Of a stretch of 64,000 nucleotides of DNA, positions 48,601 to 57,919 are shown piece by piece. This DNA comes from Sphingobacteriales bacterium (GTDB lineage Bacteria; Bacteroidota; Bacteroidia; Chitinophagales; UBA2359). The notes below the pieces were generated by a model that did not search any database, had not been told where the DNA came from, and saw nothing but the letters and a program-made list of their open reading frames with translations. The stretch covers positions 1,054,001-1,118,000 of the forward strand of contig JADJJT010000002.1 in assembly GCA_016706405.1 (NCBI GenBank), read 5' to 3'. The stretch's first letter is position 1. Each line of letters starts with the position of its first letter. The position numbers were made by a program, and so were the translations under genes.

Positions 48601-51261
48601 CCTACAGGCAATAACGGTGCGGTAACTTATTTATGGAGCAACGGCGCAACCACCCAAACTATTAGCGGTTTATCGGCTGGCACTTATACCGTAACGATAA
48701 CAGATGCTGTTAATTGTACGGCAATAGCCAGCTACACCGTTACCGAACCCCCTGTAATGGATGTAACTTGTACCAGCACCGATGTAACCACCAACGGTGG
48801 CAGCGATGGCACAGCCAGCGTAACAGCCAGCGGCGGCACACCACCCTACACCTATTTGTGGAACACCGGCGCAACAACTTCGAGCATTAGCGGCTTAGTA
48901 GCGGGTACATACAGCGTAACCGTTACCGATGCCAAAGGTTGTACTGCCGAGTGCAGCACCACCGTTAACGAACCAGGTTGTAACCTTAGTGCAAGTGCCG
49001 ATGGTACACCTGTCTCTTGCCATGGCGGCAATAATGGCACCGCAACAGCCACACCTACGGGCAATAGCGACCCTGTGAGCTATTTATGGAGCAACGGCGC
49101 AACCACCCAAACTATTAGTGGTTTATCGGCTGGCACTTATACCGTTACTATTACCGAAACACCAACTTGTACGGCAACCGCTAGCTACACCGTTACTGAA
49201 CCCCCTGTAATGGATGTAACTTGCAGCAGCACCGATGCAACCACCAACGGCGGCAGCGATGGCACAGCCAGCGTAACAGCCAGCGGCGGCACACCACCCT
49301 ACACCTATTTGTGGAACACCGGCGCAACAACTTCGAGCATTAGCGGCTTAGTAGCGGGTACATACAGCGTAACCGTTACCGATGCCAAAGGTTGTACTGC
49401 CGAGTGCAGCACCACCGTTAACGAGCCAGGTTGTAACCTTAGTGCAAGTGCTGATGGTACACCTGTATCTTGCAATGATGGCAGCGATGGTACCGCAACA
49501 GCCACACCTACAGGCAATAACGGTGCGGTAACTTATTTATGGAGCAACGGCGCAACCACCCAAAGCATTAGCGGTTTATCGGCTGGCACTTATACCGTAA
49601 CGATAACAGATGCTGTTAATTGTACGGCAATAGCCAGCTACACCGCTACCGGAACCCCTGTAATGGATGTAACTTGCAGCAGCACCGATGTAACCACCAA
49701 CGGCGGCAGCGATGGCACAGCCAGCGTAACAGCCAGCGGCGGCACACCACCCTACACCTATTTGTGGAACACCGGCGCAACAACTTCGAGCATTAGCGGC
49801 TTAGTAGCGGGTACATACAGCGTAACCGTTACCGATGCCAAGGGTTGTACTGCCGAGTGCAGCACCACCGTTAACGAACCAGGTTGTAACCTTAGTGCTA
49901 CTGCTGATGGTACACCTGTATCTTGCAATGACGGCAGCGATGGCACCGCAACAGCTACACCTACAGGCAATAACGGTGCGGTAACTTATTTATGGAGCAA
50001 CGGCGCAACCACCCAAACTATTAGCGGTTTATCGGCTGGCACTTATACCGTAACGATAACAGATGCTGTTAATTGTACGGCAATAGCCAGCTACACCGTT
50101 ACCGAACCCCCTGTAATGGATGTAACTTGCAGCAGCACCGATGTAACCACCAACGGCGGCAGCGATGGCACAGCCAGCGTAACAGCCAGCGGCGGCACAC
50201 CACCCTACACCTATTTGTGGAACACCGGCGCAACAACTTCGAGCATTAGCGGCTTAACCGCCGGCACTTATACCGTAACCGTTACCGATGCCAAGGGTTG
50301 TACTGCCGAGTGCAGCACCACCGTTAACGAACCAGCACCTTGCGAGCTTACTGACGCAGGCAAAACAAATGAAACTTGTAATGATAATAATACAGCAGCC
50401 AATTTGTCCGATGATTACATTACTTTTAGCCTTAATCCTACGGGCACACAACTTGGTACAGGATATACTGTGTCTGTTTCAGGGGGCTTTACTATTAGCC
50501 CGACATCCGGAACTTACGGCAGTGCAACAGCCTTCCAGTTAAATGCAGGTTCGGCAAATGGCAGTGTAATCACTGTTACCATAACCGACAATAACGATGC
50601 TGCATGCACCATTACTACAACAGTACAAAAAAGTAATTGTTCGGCAGGTGAGCCTGATCTTAGTTTAACCAAAGAGGTAGATGATTGTGAGGGCGAAATA
50701 GGCCAAAACACTATATTTACCCTTACACTTGAAAATACCGGTACTGCCGATGCAACAGGAGTAGTTATAACCGATGTGCTACCTGCTGGGTTGACTTATA
50801 TTAGCCATACGCCGAATAATATTACCTATAATCAGGTATCAGGCGAGTTTAACGTTGGAACAGTTGCAGTAGGTCAAACGGTAACCATACAAATTACGGT
50901 TCAGCCAACCGCACCTGGTTACTATTGCAATACTGCAAATATTACCGCTACCAGTGGTGATAGTTCAGTGGATAATGACGAGGGAAGAGCTTGCTTTATG
51001 GTACCCATTGAATTATGCCCGGGTGATAGTTACACGATAACGTTAGATGCAGGCTTAACCAATATTCAATGGTATAAAGATGGCATATTAATACCCGGTG
51101 CAACAGAAGCCAGTTTAACGATAACTGAGCCTGGCGTTTACAGTTATACTGCCGACAATGCAAACTGTCCACAAACAGGATGCTGCCCGGTTGTGTTTAT
51201 ACTAGGCAATTGTTGTCCCGCTCCTCGTTGTGTGGCAGTTGGAGTTATTAAATTGAATTAA
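42681..51261 (+). CDS. Giant SprB-repeat secreted adhesin (interrupted by single-base indels)
   Basis: Five reading-frame segments read as one gene. Correcting the indels (+1 C near 45579-45584, +1 C near 45780-45783, -1 C near 46033-46036, -2 near 46125, -1 C near 48414) gives 8,583 nt, divisible by three, so about 2,860 residues. Order: signal region (residues about 28-46); SdrD-B-like domain (ISGIVFFDGNNDG); beta-propeller-like domain of about 450 residues; second SdrD-B-like domain (about 599, VWLDTDKDGVQDPGE); 24 SprB repeats; DUF11-type domain (LSLTKEVDDCEGE, TFTLTLENTG-like); Ig/PKD-like domain; cysteine-rich tail CCPAPRCVAVGVIKLN. SprB-type proteins are mobile surface adhesins for gliding secreted by the T9SS; that role is inferred here. 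Confidence 0.88.
44904..50334 (+). repeat. Tandem array of 12 x 453-bp units (24 SprB repeats)
   Basis: Each 453-bp unit (151 residues) holds two related SprB repeats of about 75 residues: type A (DGTPVSCHGGNNGTA, then YLWSNGATTQ, ending YTVTEPP) and type B (SSTDVTTNGGSDGTASV, then YLWNTGATTSS, ending TTVNEPG). The B-repeat core beginning at TTGTGGAACACC recurs near 45235, 45688, 46140, 46593, 47046, 47499, 47952, 48405, 48857, 49310, 49763 and 50216. The first A repeat is divergent (from 44904) and the last B repeat is edited. Within the array the copies are nearly identical at the DNA level. Confidence 0.95.
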
Positions 51262-51318
51262 ATTAACAAGATATAACTACTGGTTTTCAGTTTAGTTTAG
51301 TCGAAGTATAATGCTTCT

Positions 51319-51364
51319 GCCCCATTTTTAAGGATTAATCCCTAAAGAGTGGGGCGGTTTTTAA
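51319..51364. terminator. Hairpin terminator between the adhesin and uvrA genes
   Basis: Outer stem GCCCCA (from 51319) with TGGGGC (to 51355), an inner AT/GU helix and AAGG/CCT pairing, followed by a T-rich run. It ends the adhesin transcript. uvrA converges from the other side, so it may serve both. Confidence 0.7.
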
Positions 51365-51397
51365 TTTTGTAAGCAGTAAAAAACAGCAAGCAAATGA

Positions 51398-54241
51398 CTA
51401 TGAGGTAAACTGTATTTTTTCCCGGATAAATTTGGCGGTATGAGAGTTTTCTGCTGTTAATAATCCGGATGTATGGCCTTGATATAAAATATAGCCGCCA
51501 TCGCTTCCTCCATCGGGACCGAGGTCAATGACCCAATCGGCGCATTTTATGATGTCTAAATTATGTTCAACAACAATAACCGTATGGCCAGCGTTGGTAA
51601 GCGCATAAAAAGCGGATAGCAGTTTTTTTATATCGTTAAAATGTAAGCCTGTCGAAGGCTCATCGAAAATGAAAAGTACTTTTTCGTTTGTACGACTTTG
51701 GCCTAAATAGGTGGCTAATTTAAGTCGTTGTGCTTCACCACCGCTTAAAGTACTTGACGATTGCCCTAATTTAACATAACCTAAACCAACATCGGCTAAA
51801 GGTTGTAATTTAGTGGCAATATCTTTATGTTGAGGTTTAAAAAAGTCAATGGCTTCTTCAACGCTCATTTCTAATACATCGTAAATATTTTTACGGCCAA
51901 AATGCACCTCTAATATATCCGGTTTAAAACGTTTGCCGTTACAAGCTTCGCAAAGCAAATGTACATCGGCTAAAAATTGCATTTCAATGGTAACAACACC
52001 TTCGCCATTACAGGTGTCGCAGCGACCACCAGCCACATTAAATGAAAAACTGCCTGTTTTGTAGCCTCGTATTTTGGCTAATTGCTGCGAGCAATACAAA
52101 TCTCGGATGGCATCGTAGGCTTTAATATAAGTAACAGGATTAGAACGCGAACTGCGCCCCAATGGGTTTTGGTCTATTAGTTCGAGTTTTGTAACGCCTT
52201 GCAGGTAGCCCGTTATTTTTTCGTGCCGACCTGGTTGGTTGCCTAACCCCGTTAAGTGGCGCTGTAAGGCGGGGTATAAAATATCTTTAACTAAAGTGGT
52301 TTTGCCCGACCCCGATACGCCTGTAACAACAGTAAAACAACCTATCGGAAACTTAGCCGTTACATTTTTTAAATTATGGTGAGAAGCATTTTCGATGATA
52401 ATAAAATCGAGGGGTGGGCGCGTATGCGTTGGTGGGGTGATAGCCATTTTTCCGGATAAATATTGTGCGGTCAGGCTTTTATTTTCGGGATTCTTTGCCT
52501 GCTCCAATAAATCACCTGGCTTTCCTTCAAATACAATTTCGCCGCCTTGTTGCCCTGCCAAAGGACCAATATCAATTAAATAATCGGCAGCTTTCATTAC
52601 GGCCTCTTCGTGTTCAACAACTATTACGGTATTGCCTAAAGCACGTAAGTTTTGCAGAACTTGCACCAAGCGGTCGGTGTCGCGGGGGTGCAGGCCAATA
52701 CTTGGCTCGTCGAGTATATACAAGGCATTGGTTAAATTACTGCCCAAAATGCGGGTTAAATGAATGCGCTGGGTTTCGCCGCCGCTTAGTGTGGCCGAGT
52801 TGCGGTTAAGTGTAATATAGCCTAAACCTAAATTTATCAACACATTTAAACGGTGGGTAATTTCTATTAAAATTCGTTTACCTATCGCTTGTTCAAAATC
52901 GTTTAAGCTTAATCCGGAAAAAAAAGTTTGTAAATCGCTAATGGGCATCAGTACTAAGTCTATTAACGATTTTTGCCCTATTTTTACGTATTGTACCTCT
53001 TTTCGCAAGCGGCTGCCCAAGCAATCAGGGCAAATGGTGCGCCCTCTGTACTTGGCCATCATAATGCGGTAGTGCATTTTGTAGCTGTTTTCTTGCAGCA
53101 TTTTAAAAAATGCATTAATGCCTTCAAAATATTTATTGCCAGTCCAAAGTAGTTGATATTCTTGAGGCGTTAGCTGGGCAATGGGTCTATGAATGGGAAA
53201 ATTAAATCTTGAACTATTCGCTACTAAAAAATCTAACCACTCACCCATTTTTTCGCCCTTCCACGGTGCTATTGCCCCTTCATAAACGCTAAGGCTATGG
53301 TCGGGAATGACCAAATTTTCGTCAATACCAATTGTTTGACCAAACCCTTCGCAGGTTTGACATGCGCCATAAGGATTGTTAAAATGAAAAAACTGAGGTG
53401 AAGGTTCTTCAAAGACGAGACCGTCGGCTTCGAATTTATTGCTAAAATTGCGCCATTCATTTTTATCCGGATGAATGATGGTACAGTGGCCGTGTCCTTC
53501 GTAGAAAGCCAGATTAACCGAGTCGGCACAACGGGTGCGCAAATCGTTGTCGGCATTGTCAATAGAAAAACGGTCAATCATTACCATAGCTCCGGATAAT
53601 AATGGCTGGGGCGAGGTCTGAACATCTTCAATACGAACAAGGGTATTGTTTAACCAAAGCCTTGAGTAGCCTTTTTGCAACAAGAGATTAAGTTCGGCGT
53701 CAGTATTTTTTTCAGATTTTGATATATCTGGAGATAAAGGCACGGCTAAGACAACCCGTTCGCCGTTAGGCAGGTTAAACAAATAATCTACAATATCACT
53801 TACTTCGTCTTTGCGCACTAATTGCCCGCTGACTGGCGAATATGTTTTACCTAACCGAGCATACAGCAGGCGCAAATAGTCGTAAATTTCGGTTAGTGTA
53901 CCTACTGTTGAGCGGGCGGCATTACTAATTACTCGCTGTTCGATGGCGATGGCAGGGCTAAGGCCATGAATATAATCTACTTCGGGCTTGTTCATCCGCC
54001 CCAAAAATTGCCGTGCATAGGCCGATAAACTTTCAACGTAACGCCTTTGGCCTTCGGCAAACAGGGTGTCAATTACCAACGATGATTTTCCTGAGCCTGA
54101 AACCCCGGTAACAACCACCAAAGCGTTTCGCGGAATATTAACTGTTATATTTTTTAAATTGTGCTGCCTTGCTCCTTTAATGTAAATACCCCTTGGCACG
54201 CTTAGGCTTGAATTGGAATTAAGATCGTGCTTAGTTGACAT
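51398..54241 (-). CDS. uvrA: Excinuclease ABC subunit A
   Basis: 947 residues. Two ABC ATPase modules: GVSGSGKSSLV near the N-terminus and GVSGSGKTTLVKD in the second half; signatures LSGGETQRI and LSGGEAQRLKLA; Walker B ILDEPSIGLHPRD and IFDEPSTGLHFND. Zinc modules: C-x2-C pairs around CQTCEGFG and CDTCNGEG with CEACNGKRF. Damage recognition in nucleotide excision repair. Downstream of msrA on the same strand with a 132-bp gap. Confidence 0.97.
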   Translation of the reverse strand: MSTKHDLNSNSSLSVPRGIYIKGARQHNLKNITVNIPRNALVVVTGVSGSGKSSLVIDTLFAEGQRRYVESLSAYARQFLGRMNKPEVDYIHGLSPAIAIEQRVISNAARSTVGTLTEIYDYLRLLYARLGKTYSPVSGQLVRKDEVSDIVDYLFNLPNGERVVLAVPLSPDISKSEKNTDAELNLLLQKGYSRLWLNNTLVRIEDVQTSPQPLLSGAMVMIDRFSIDNADNDLRTRCADSVNLAFYEGHGHCTIIHPDKNEWRNFSNKFEADGLVFEEPSPQFFHFNNPYGACQTCEGFGQTIGIDENLVIPDHSLSVYEGAIAPWKGEKMGEWLDFLVANSSRFNFPIHRPIAQLTPQEYQLLWTGNKYFEGINAFFKMLQENSYKMHYRIMMAKYRGRTICPDCLGSRLRKEVQYVKIGQKSLIDLVLMPISDLQTFFSGLSLNDFEQAIGKRILIEITHRLNVLINLGLGYITLNRNSATLSGGETQRIHLTRILGSNLTNALYILDEPSIGLHPRDTDRLVQVLQNLRALGNTVIVVEHEEAVMKAADYLIDIGPLAGQQGGEIVFEGKPGDLLEQAKNPENKSLTAQYLSGKMAITPPTHTRPPLDFIIIENASHHNLKNVTAKFPIGCFTVVTGVSGSGKTTLVKDILYPALQRHLTGLGNQPGRHEKITGYLQGVTKLELIDQNPLGRSSRSNPVTYIKAYDAIRDLYCSQQLAKIRGYKTGSFSFNVAGGRCDTCNGEGVVTIEMQFLADVHLLCEACNGKRFKPDILEVHFGRKNIYDVLEMSVEEAIDFFKPQHKDIATKLQPLADVGLGYVKLGQSSSTLSGGEAQRLKLATYLGQSRTNEKVLFIFDEPSTGLHFNDIKKLLSAFYALTNAGHTVIVVEHNLDIIKCADWVIDLGPDGGSDGGYILYQGHTSGLLTAENSHTAKFIREKIQFTS

Positions 54242-54373
54242 GTGTAAATGTACTAAATAAAATAATTAATCAATATGTAAGAAAACAAACAGCATAAAAA
54301 AAGCTAAGAGGTGTTAGGGTAGGGTAGATTAATTTTAGTTTAGTACAGTATGCAGGCTGGTTGTTTTTAAAAA

Positions 54374-55066
54374 CTATTCGCCGGATGGCCGAAGTTTGTT
54401 TGCAAATTTTTTCCGGAATTTAGCCATTTTAGGGCTTATCACAAAAGTACAATACGATTCGGAAGGGTTGGCGTAGTAGTAGCTTTGGTGGTAATCTTCG
54501 GCGGGGTAAAAATTGGTAAATTGGGTAATTTCGGTTACAAAGGGATTAGGCCATATAGCTTCGGTTTGTGCTTGGGCAATTGATGCCTGTGCCTGGGCTT
54601 TTTGCGTGTCGTTGTGGTAATAAATTGCCGAGCGGTATTGTGTGCCCACATCGGCGCCTTGTCGGTTAAGGGTGGTGGGGTCGTGTACGTGCCAAAAAAT
54701 ATACAACAAATCGGAATAACCTATTTTTTGAGGATCAAAAGTAATTTGTATGGCTTCGGCATGTTGTGTGCTGCCCGAGCAAACTTCGCGGTAGGTAGGG
54801 TTTTTAACGATGCCTCCGGCATATCCGGATATAACTTTATCTACCCCATCGAGTTCAGAAAAAACAGCTTCGACACACCAAAAACACCCGCCGGCAAAAG
54901 TGGCTATTTCTTTGCCTGCAGGCACTTGAACGGGGGTAAGCGGTAAGTTTAACATATTGTTGTTACTTAATGAAGTAGGCGATTGTGAATTTGTATGGGT
55001 AGTTTGTGAGCATGAGTTTAAGAATAATAAGCTGCTTAGGCACAAACTGCAAAAAACTTTAAACAT
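54374..55066 (-). CDS. msrA: Peptide methionine sulfoxide reductase MsrA, lipoprotein form
   Basis: 230 residues. A lipobox (LFLNSCSQ) after a short hydrophobic segment predicts a lipid-anchored periplasmic form. The catalytic Cys is in AGGCFWCVEAVF; AEAIQITFDPQKI and WHVHDPTTLNRQGADVGTQYRS are family motifs. Repairs methionine sulfoxide (S form). No MsrB domain is fused. The 43-nt palindrome (55106-55148) lies directly upstream. Confidence 0.95.
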   Translation of the reverse strand: MFKVFCSLCLSSLLFLNSCSQTTHTNSQSPTSLSNNNMLNLPLTPVQVPAGKEIATFAGGCFWCVEAVFSELDGVDKVISGYAGGIVKNPTYREVCSGSTQHAEAIQITFDPQKIGYSDLLYIFWHVHDPTTLNRQGADVGTQYRSAIYYHNDTQKAQAQASIAQAQTEAIWPNPFVTEITQFTNFYPAEDYHQSYYYANPSESYCTFVISPKMAKFRKKFANKLRPSGE

Positions 55067-55105
55067 AAACTATAACATTAATTCGTATTAAAAAAGATAA
55101 ATTTA

Positions 55106-55148
55106 AATTAAACAAATCTTATTGCTTAGCAATAAGATTTGTTTAATT
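55106..55148. terminator. 43-nt perfect palindrome, probable terminator or regulatory hairpin
   Basis: Arms of 21 bases (55106-55126 and 55128-55148) are exact reverse complements around one central base; the core reads CAAATCTTATTGCT. It lies 74 nt after the thiolase stop and 40 nt before the msrA start, both on the minus strand, and is followed on that strand by an AT-rich tract. Confidence 0.6.
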
Positions 55149-55221
55149 ACCCTTATTTATACGAGGAGCTAAAGTTTAAAGTTTATAAGAAATGTTAAAA
55201 TTGTTAGGTATTACCTGTTTT

Positions 55222-56400
55222 TTATAACAATTCAACTACAACTGCCGAGGCACCGCCACCGCCATTGCAAATGGCAGCAAGGCCATAACGTCCGTTGCAT
55301 TGTTGTAACGACGATATAAGGGTACAAATAATTCGCGCACCTGATGCGCCAACAGGATGCCCCAGGGCTACTGCACCTCCAAAGCGGTTGGTTTTTTCAT
55401 GCGGTACGCCTAACAGGCGCATATTTGATAAAGCAACAACGGCAAAAGCTTCGTTTATTTCGCAGGCATCTATTTGGTCAATGGTTAGGTTGGCACGTTT
55501 TAACGCCAAAGGCGCAGCTTTTGAGGGAGCAGTGGTAAACCAATCGGGGTCTTGTTCGGCATCGGCATACGATACAATGCGGGCAATGGGTTTAAGGCCA
55601 AGCTCGTCGGCTTTTGCCCGGCTCATTAGTACCAAAGCGGCAGCGCCGTCATTAATTTTTGAGGCGTTAAAGGCGGTTATCGTACCATTTTTGTCAAAAG
55701 CAGGTTTAAGCGAGGCAACTTTGTCGTAGCGCACGTTGCGGTACTCTTCGTCTTCGGTAATTACGGTAGGCTCGCCTTTTGGGTTTGGTATGGTAACAGG
55801 GCAAATTTCGTTGTTAAACCATCCGTTTTTGTAGGCGGTTTCGGCACGTTTATACGATTCGATAGAAAAATCGTCTTGGTCTTGACGGCTAAAACCATAA
55901 GTATTTGCACAAAGCTCGCCAACATTACCCATCATATTGCCGTTATAGGGGTCTTGCAAGGCATCGCGCACAATACAGTCAACGGTTTCGATATTGCCGT
56001 ACTTGTTGCCCCAACGTTGACGGGTTAATAGAAAAGGCGCTTGCGACATGCTTTCCATACCACCGGCTAAAACAACCTCAGCATCGCCTAAGCGTATGGA
56101 TTGGGCTGCTAACATTACCGATTTCATGCCACTTGCACATACTTTATTGATAGTGGTACAAACAACCGAGGGGTTAAATCCGGCTGCTAATGCTGCTTGC
56201 CTGGCAGGTGCTTGTCCTACGTTTGCTTGCAAAACATTGCCCATATATATTTCGTTCACTGCATTATAATCAATGCCAGCGCGTTGCATGGCGGCCTGCA
56301 TAGCGGTTTTACCTAATTCAATGGCAGTTAAACTGGCCAATTTACCACCAAAACTGCCAATGGGTGTGCGTGCCAACGATACTATTACTACTTCGTGCAT
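55222..56400 (-). CDS. Acetyl-CoA C-acetyltransferase (thiolase)
   Basis: 392 residues. Catalytic residues: Cys88 (NKVCASGMKS), His in ALGHPVGASGAR (about 348) and Cys in CNGGGGASA (about 378). Full thiolase length. Condenses two acetyl-CoA to acetoacetyl-CoA, or cleaves it in beta-oxidation; either direction fits with the scoB and dienoyl-CoA reductase genes elsewhere in the window. -7 element at 56482-56489. Confidence 0.95.
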   Translation of the reverse strand: MHEVVIVSLARTPIGSFGGKLASLTAIELGKTAMQAAMQRAGIDYNAVNEIYMGNVLQANVGQAPARQAALAAGFNPSVVCTTINKVCASGMKSVMLAAQSIRLGDAEVVLAGGMESMSQAPFLLTRQRWGNKYGNIETVDCIVRDALQDPYNGNMMGNVGELCANTYGFSRQDQDDFSIESYKRAETAYKNGWFNNEICPVTIPNPKGEPTVITEDEEYRNVRYDKVASLKPAFDKNGTITAFNASKINDGAAALVLMSRAKADELGLKPIARIVSYADAEQDPDWFTTAPSKAAPLALKRANLTIDQIDACEINEAFAVVALSNMRLLGVPHEKTNRFGGAVALGHPVGASGARIICTLISSLQQCNGRYGLAAICNGGGGASAVVVELL

Positions 56401-56481
56401 AATTAATATATATTAAATGTGTTGTAAAAAACAAATAAATAAATTGTATTTAAGTTAAAATGTGCGCTACAATTTGGCCGG

Positions 56482-56489
56482 CAAAGGTA
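56482..56489 (-). promoter_or_regulatory. -7 element for the thiolase gene
   Basis: Minus-strand TACCTTTG, 81 nt before the ATG; no clear TTTG at the expected distance. Confidence 0.4.
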
Positions 56490-56595
56490 CGACTTTTTTG
56501 CTTTTATAAGGTGTAAATTTTTGCCTGAACTGTGTATTTTCTGGTCTTTATTTTGCTTGTTGATGCTTATGAACAACAAACCATAATTAAGTTTG

Positions 56596-56603
56596 TACCT
56601 TTG
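56596..56603 (+). promoter_or_regulatory. -7 element for the phospholipase C-like gene
   Basis: TACCTTTG, 48 nt before the ATG at 56652. No -33 element with good spacing. Confidence 0.4.
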
Positions 56604-56651
56604 TGCTATATTTTATGCTAAATTCAATATAGTTACTTATTTGCCTAAATC

Positions 56652-57648
56652 ATGCCTAAAGAAATAACGCATTGGATAATTGCTGAACGGGTAGCCAAAA
56701 AATTGCAAGGAACTGTTTACGAACAAGCCATCAATAAATATCCAAATATTTATAAGTTGGGAGCAGTTTACCATGATTTATTTTATTATTTAACGCCACA
56801 AAAATACCCCAAACATCAGGCTATTGCGCAAGGACTTGCTTCGGTGACAAACAAATTACATGGTATATCCGGAGAAGATACTTTTGCAGTTTTACGCTGT
56901 GTAGCGTGGCAAATACAAAGACAAGCCGAGAATCAACACTTAATTGCTTTTTGGTTGGGCTTACTTACACATATAATTGCCGACCAAATATTTCATCCCT
57001 TAGTTTACTATTATACGGGCGAGTATTATCCGGACACTGACATTAAAACCCGGATTCGTCATCAACGCCATCATCTTAAATTTGAGGCTTTGCTCGATTT
57101 TTATTTATGCAAAGGCAATTACGAGGAGATGAATAAATACGATTTGACTGCCTTGGTTAAAGGTTTAGAATATCGTTTTGATGATTTAGTACAGCAGGCA
57201 CTGGCGTTTTATTTAACTATGAATGCAGAGGTGTATGCAAAACACATGCTAACAGCATTAGCTGATGCACAAAAGGCTCACCGGCAAATACGGTCCTTTA
57301 GCCGAAATAGTTTTTTTTGCCCCTTTATTTAGTTTTTTTCCACAAAATATGCAAACCAAATTAGGCGCATTATACTATAAACAACTTAACAGCTATTTTG
57401 AACGATTATCGGGTGAACTTGCCTTTAAGAACCCAGTTACTGGCCAAACAACATTGACAACTATTGAAGAAATGCTCAATTTGTCTGTTGAAAATTGTAT
57501 AGCATATTGCCAAAAATGGCAAAATAGTATTTTTGGTGTTGATTCTTGGGATTTTCCTGAAAAAGGCCACTCGTTAGAACATAACCAACCACCCGGCAAA
57601 ACTTATACTTTTGCTTATTACGAAGCTTTTTTTGAAGATTATGGTTAA
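56652..57648 (+). CDS. Zinc-dependent phospholipase C-like protein, split by a frameshift
   Basis: Two overlapping frames (to 57332, and from 57265 to 57648) join into one protein of about 331 residues if one base is removed near 57293-57300, giving ...HRQIRSLAEIVFFAP.... The N-terminal half matches the PF00882 zinc-dependent phospholipase C/S1-P1-like family: ITHWIIAERVA, AVYHDLFYY, HQAIAQGL and the ligand-rich GLLTHIIADQIFHP. No signal peptide. Members are often of unknown function in Bacteroidota. The -7 element at 56596-56603 drives it. Likely a consensus error rather than a pseudogene. Confidence 0.82.
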
Positions 57649-57919
57649 GTAAATCAACAGCACTATTTTTATGATTTTTTATTTTGCGAACCAAAAAAAT
57701 CATTTTTTTCTTTGAATTGAAAATAAGCTACATCGAAATATTTGCCTGCAAAACAAAATAAACTTTTATAAACTAAGGCAATGAACAACCTAATTTTTAA
57801 TTTTTTTTTGTTGCTAAAATTTTTTCCCTAATTTCGCTGAAAATATTGCTTTTTGTTTTATACCACCTCACATCTTTCAATCCTTTTGCCAAAATAAATT
57901 GAATTAAATAGCAACGCCA

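Noticed and set aside
45230..49970. A recurring 70-residue minus-strand ORF inside the SprB array
   Set aside because: It is the antisense shadow of the B/A repeat junction and recurs exactly with the 453-bp period.
44904..50334. CRISPR-like periodic repeats
   Set aside because: Period 453 bp, no spacers, and the sequence encodes clear SprB protein repeats.
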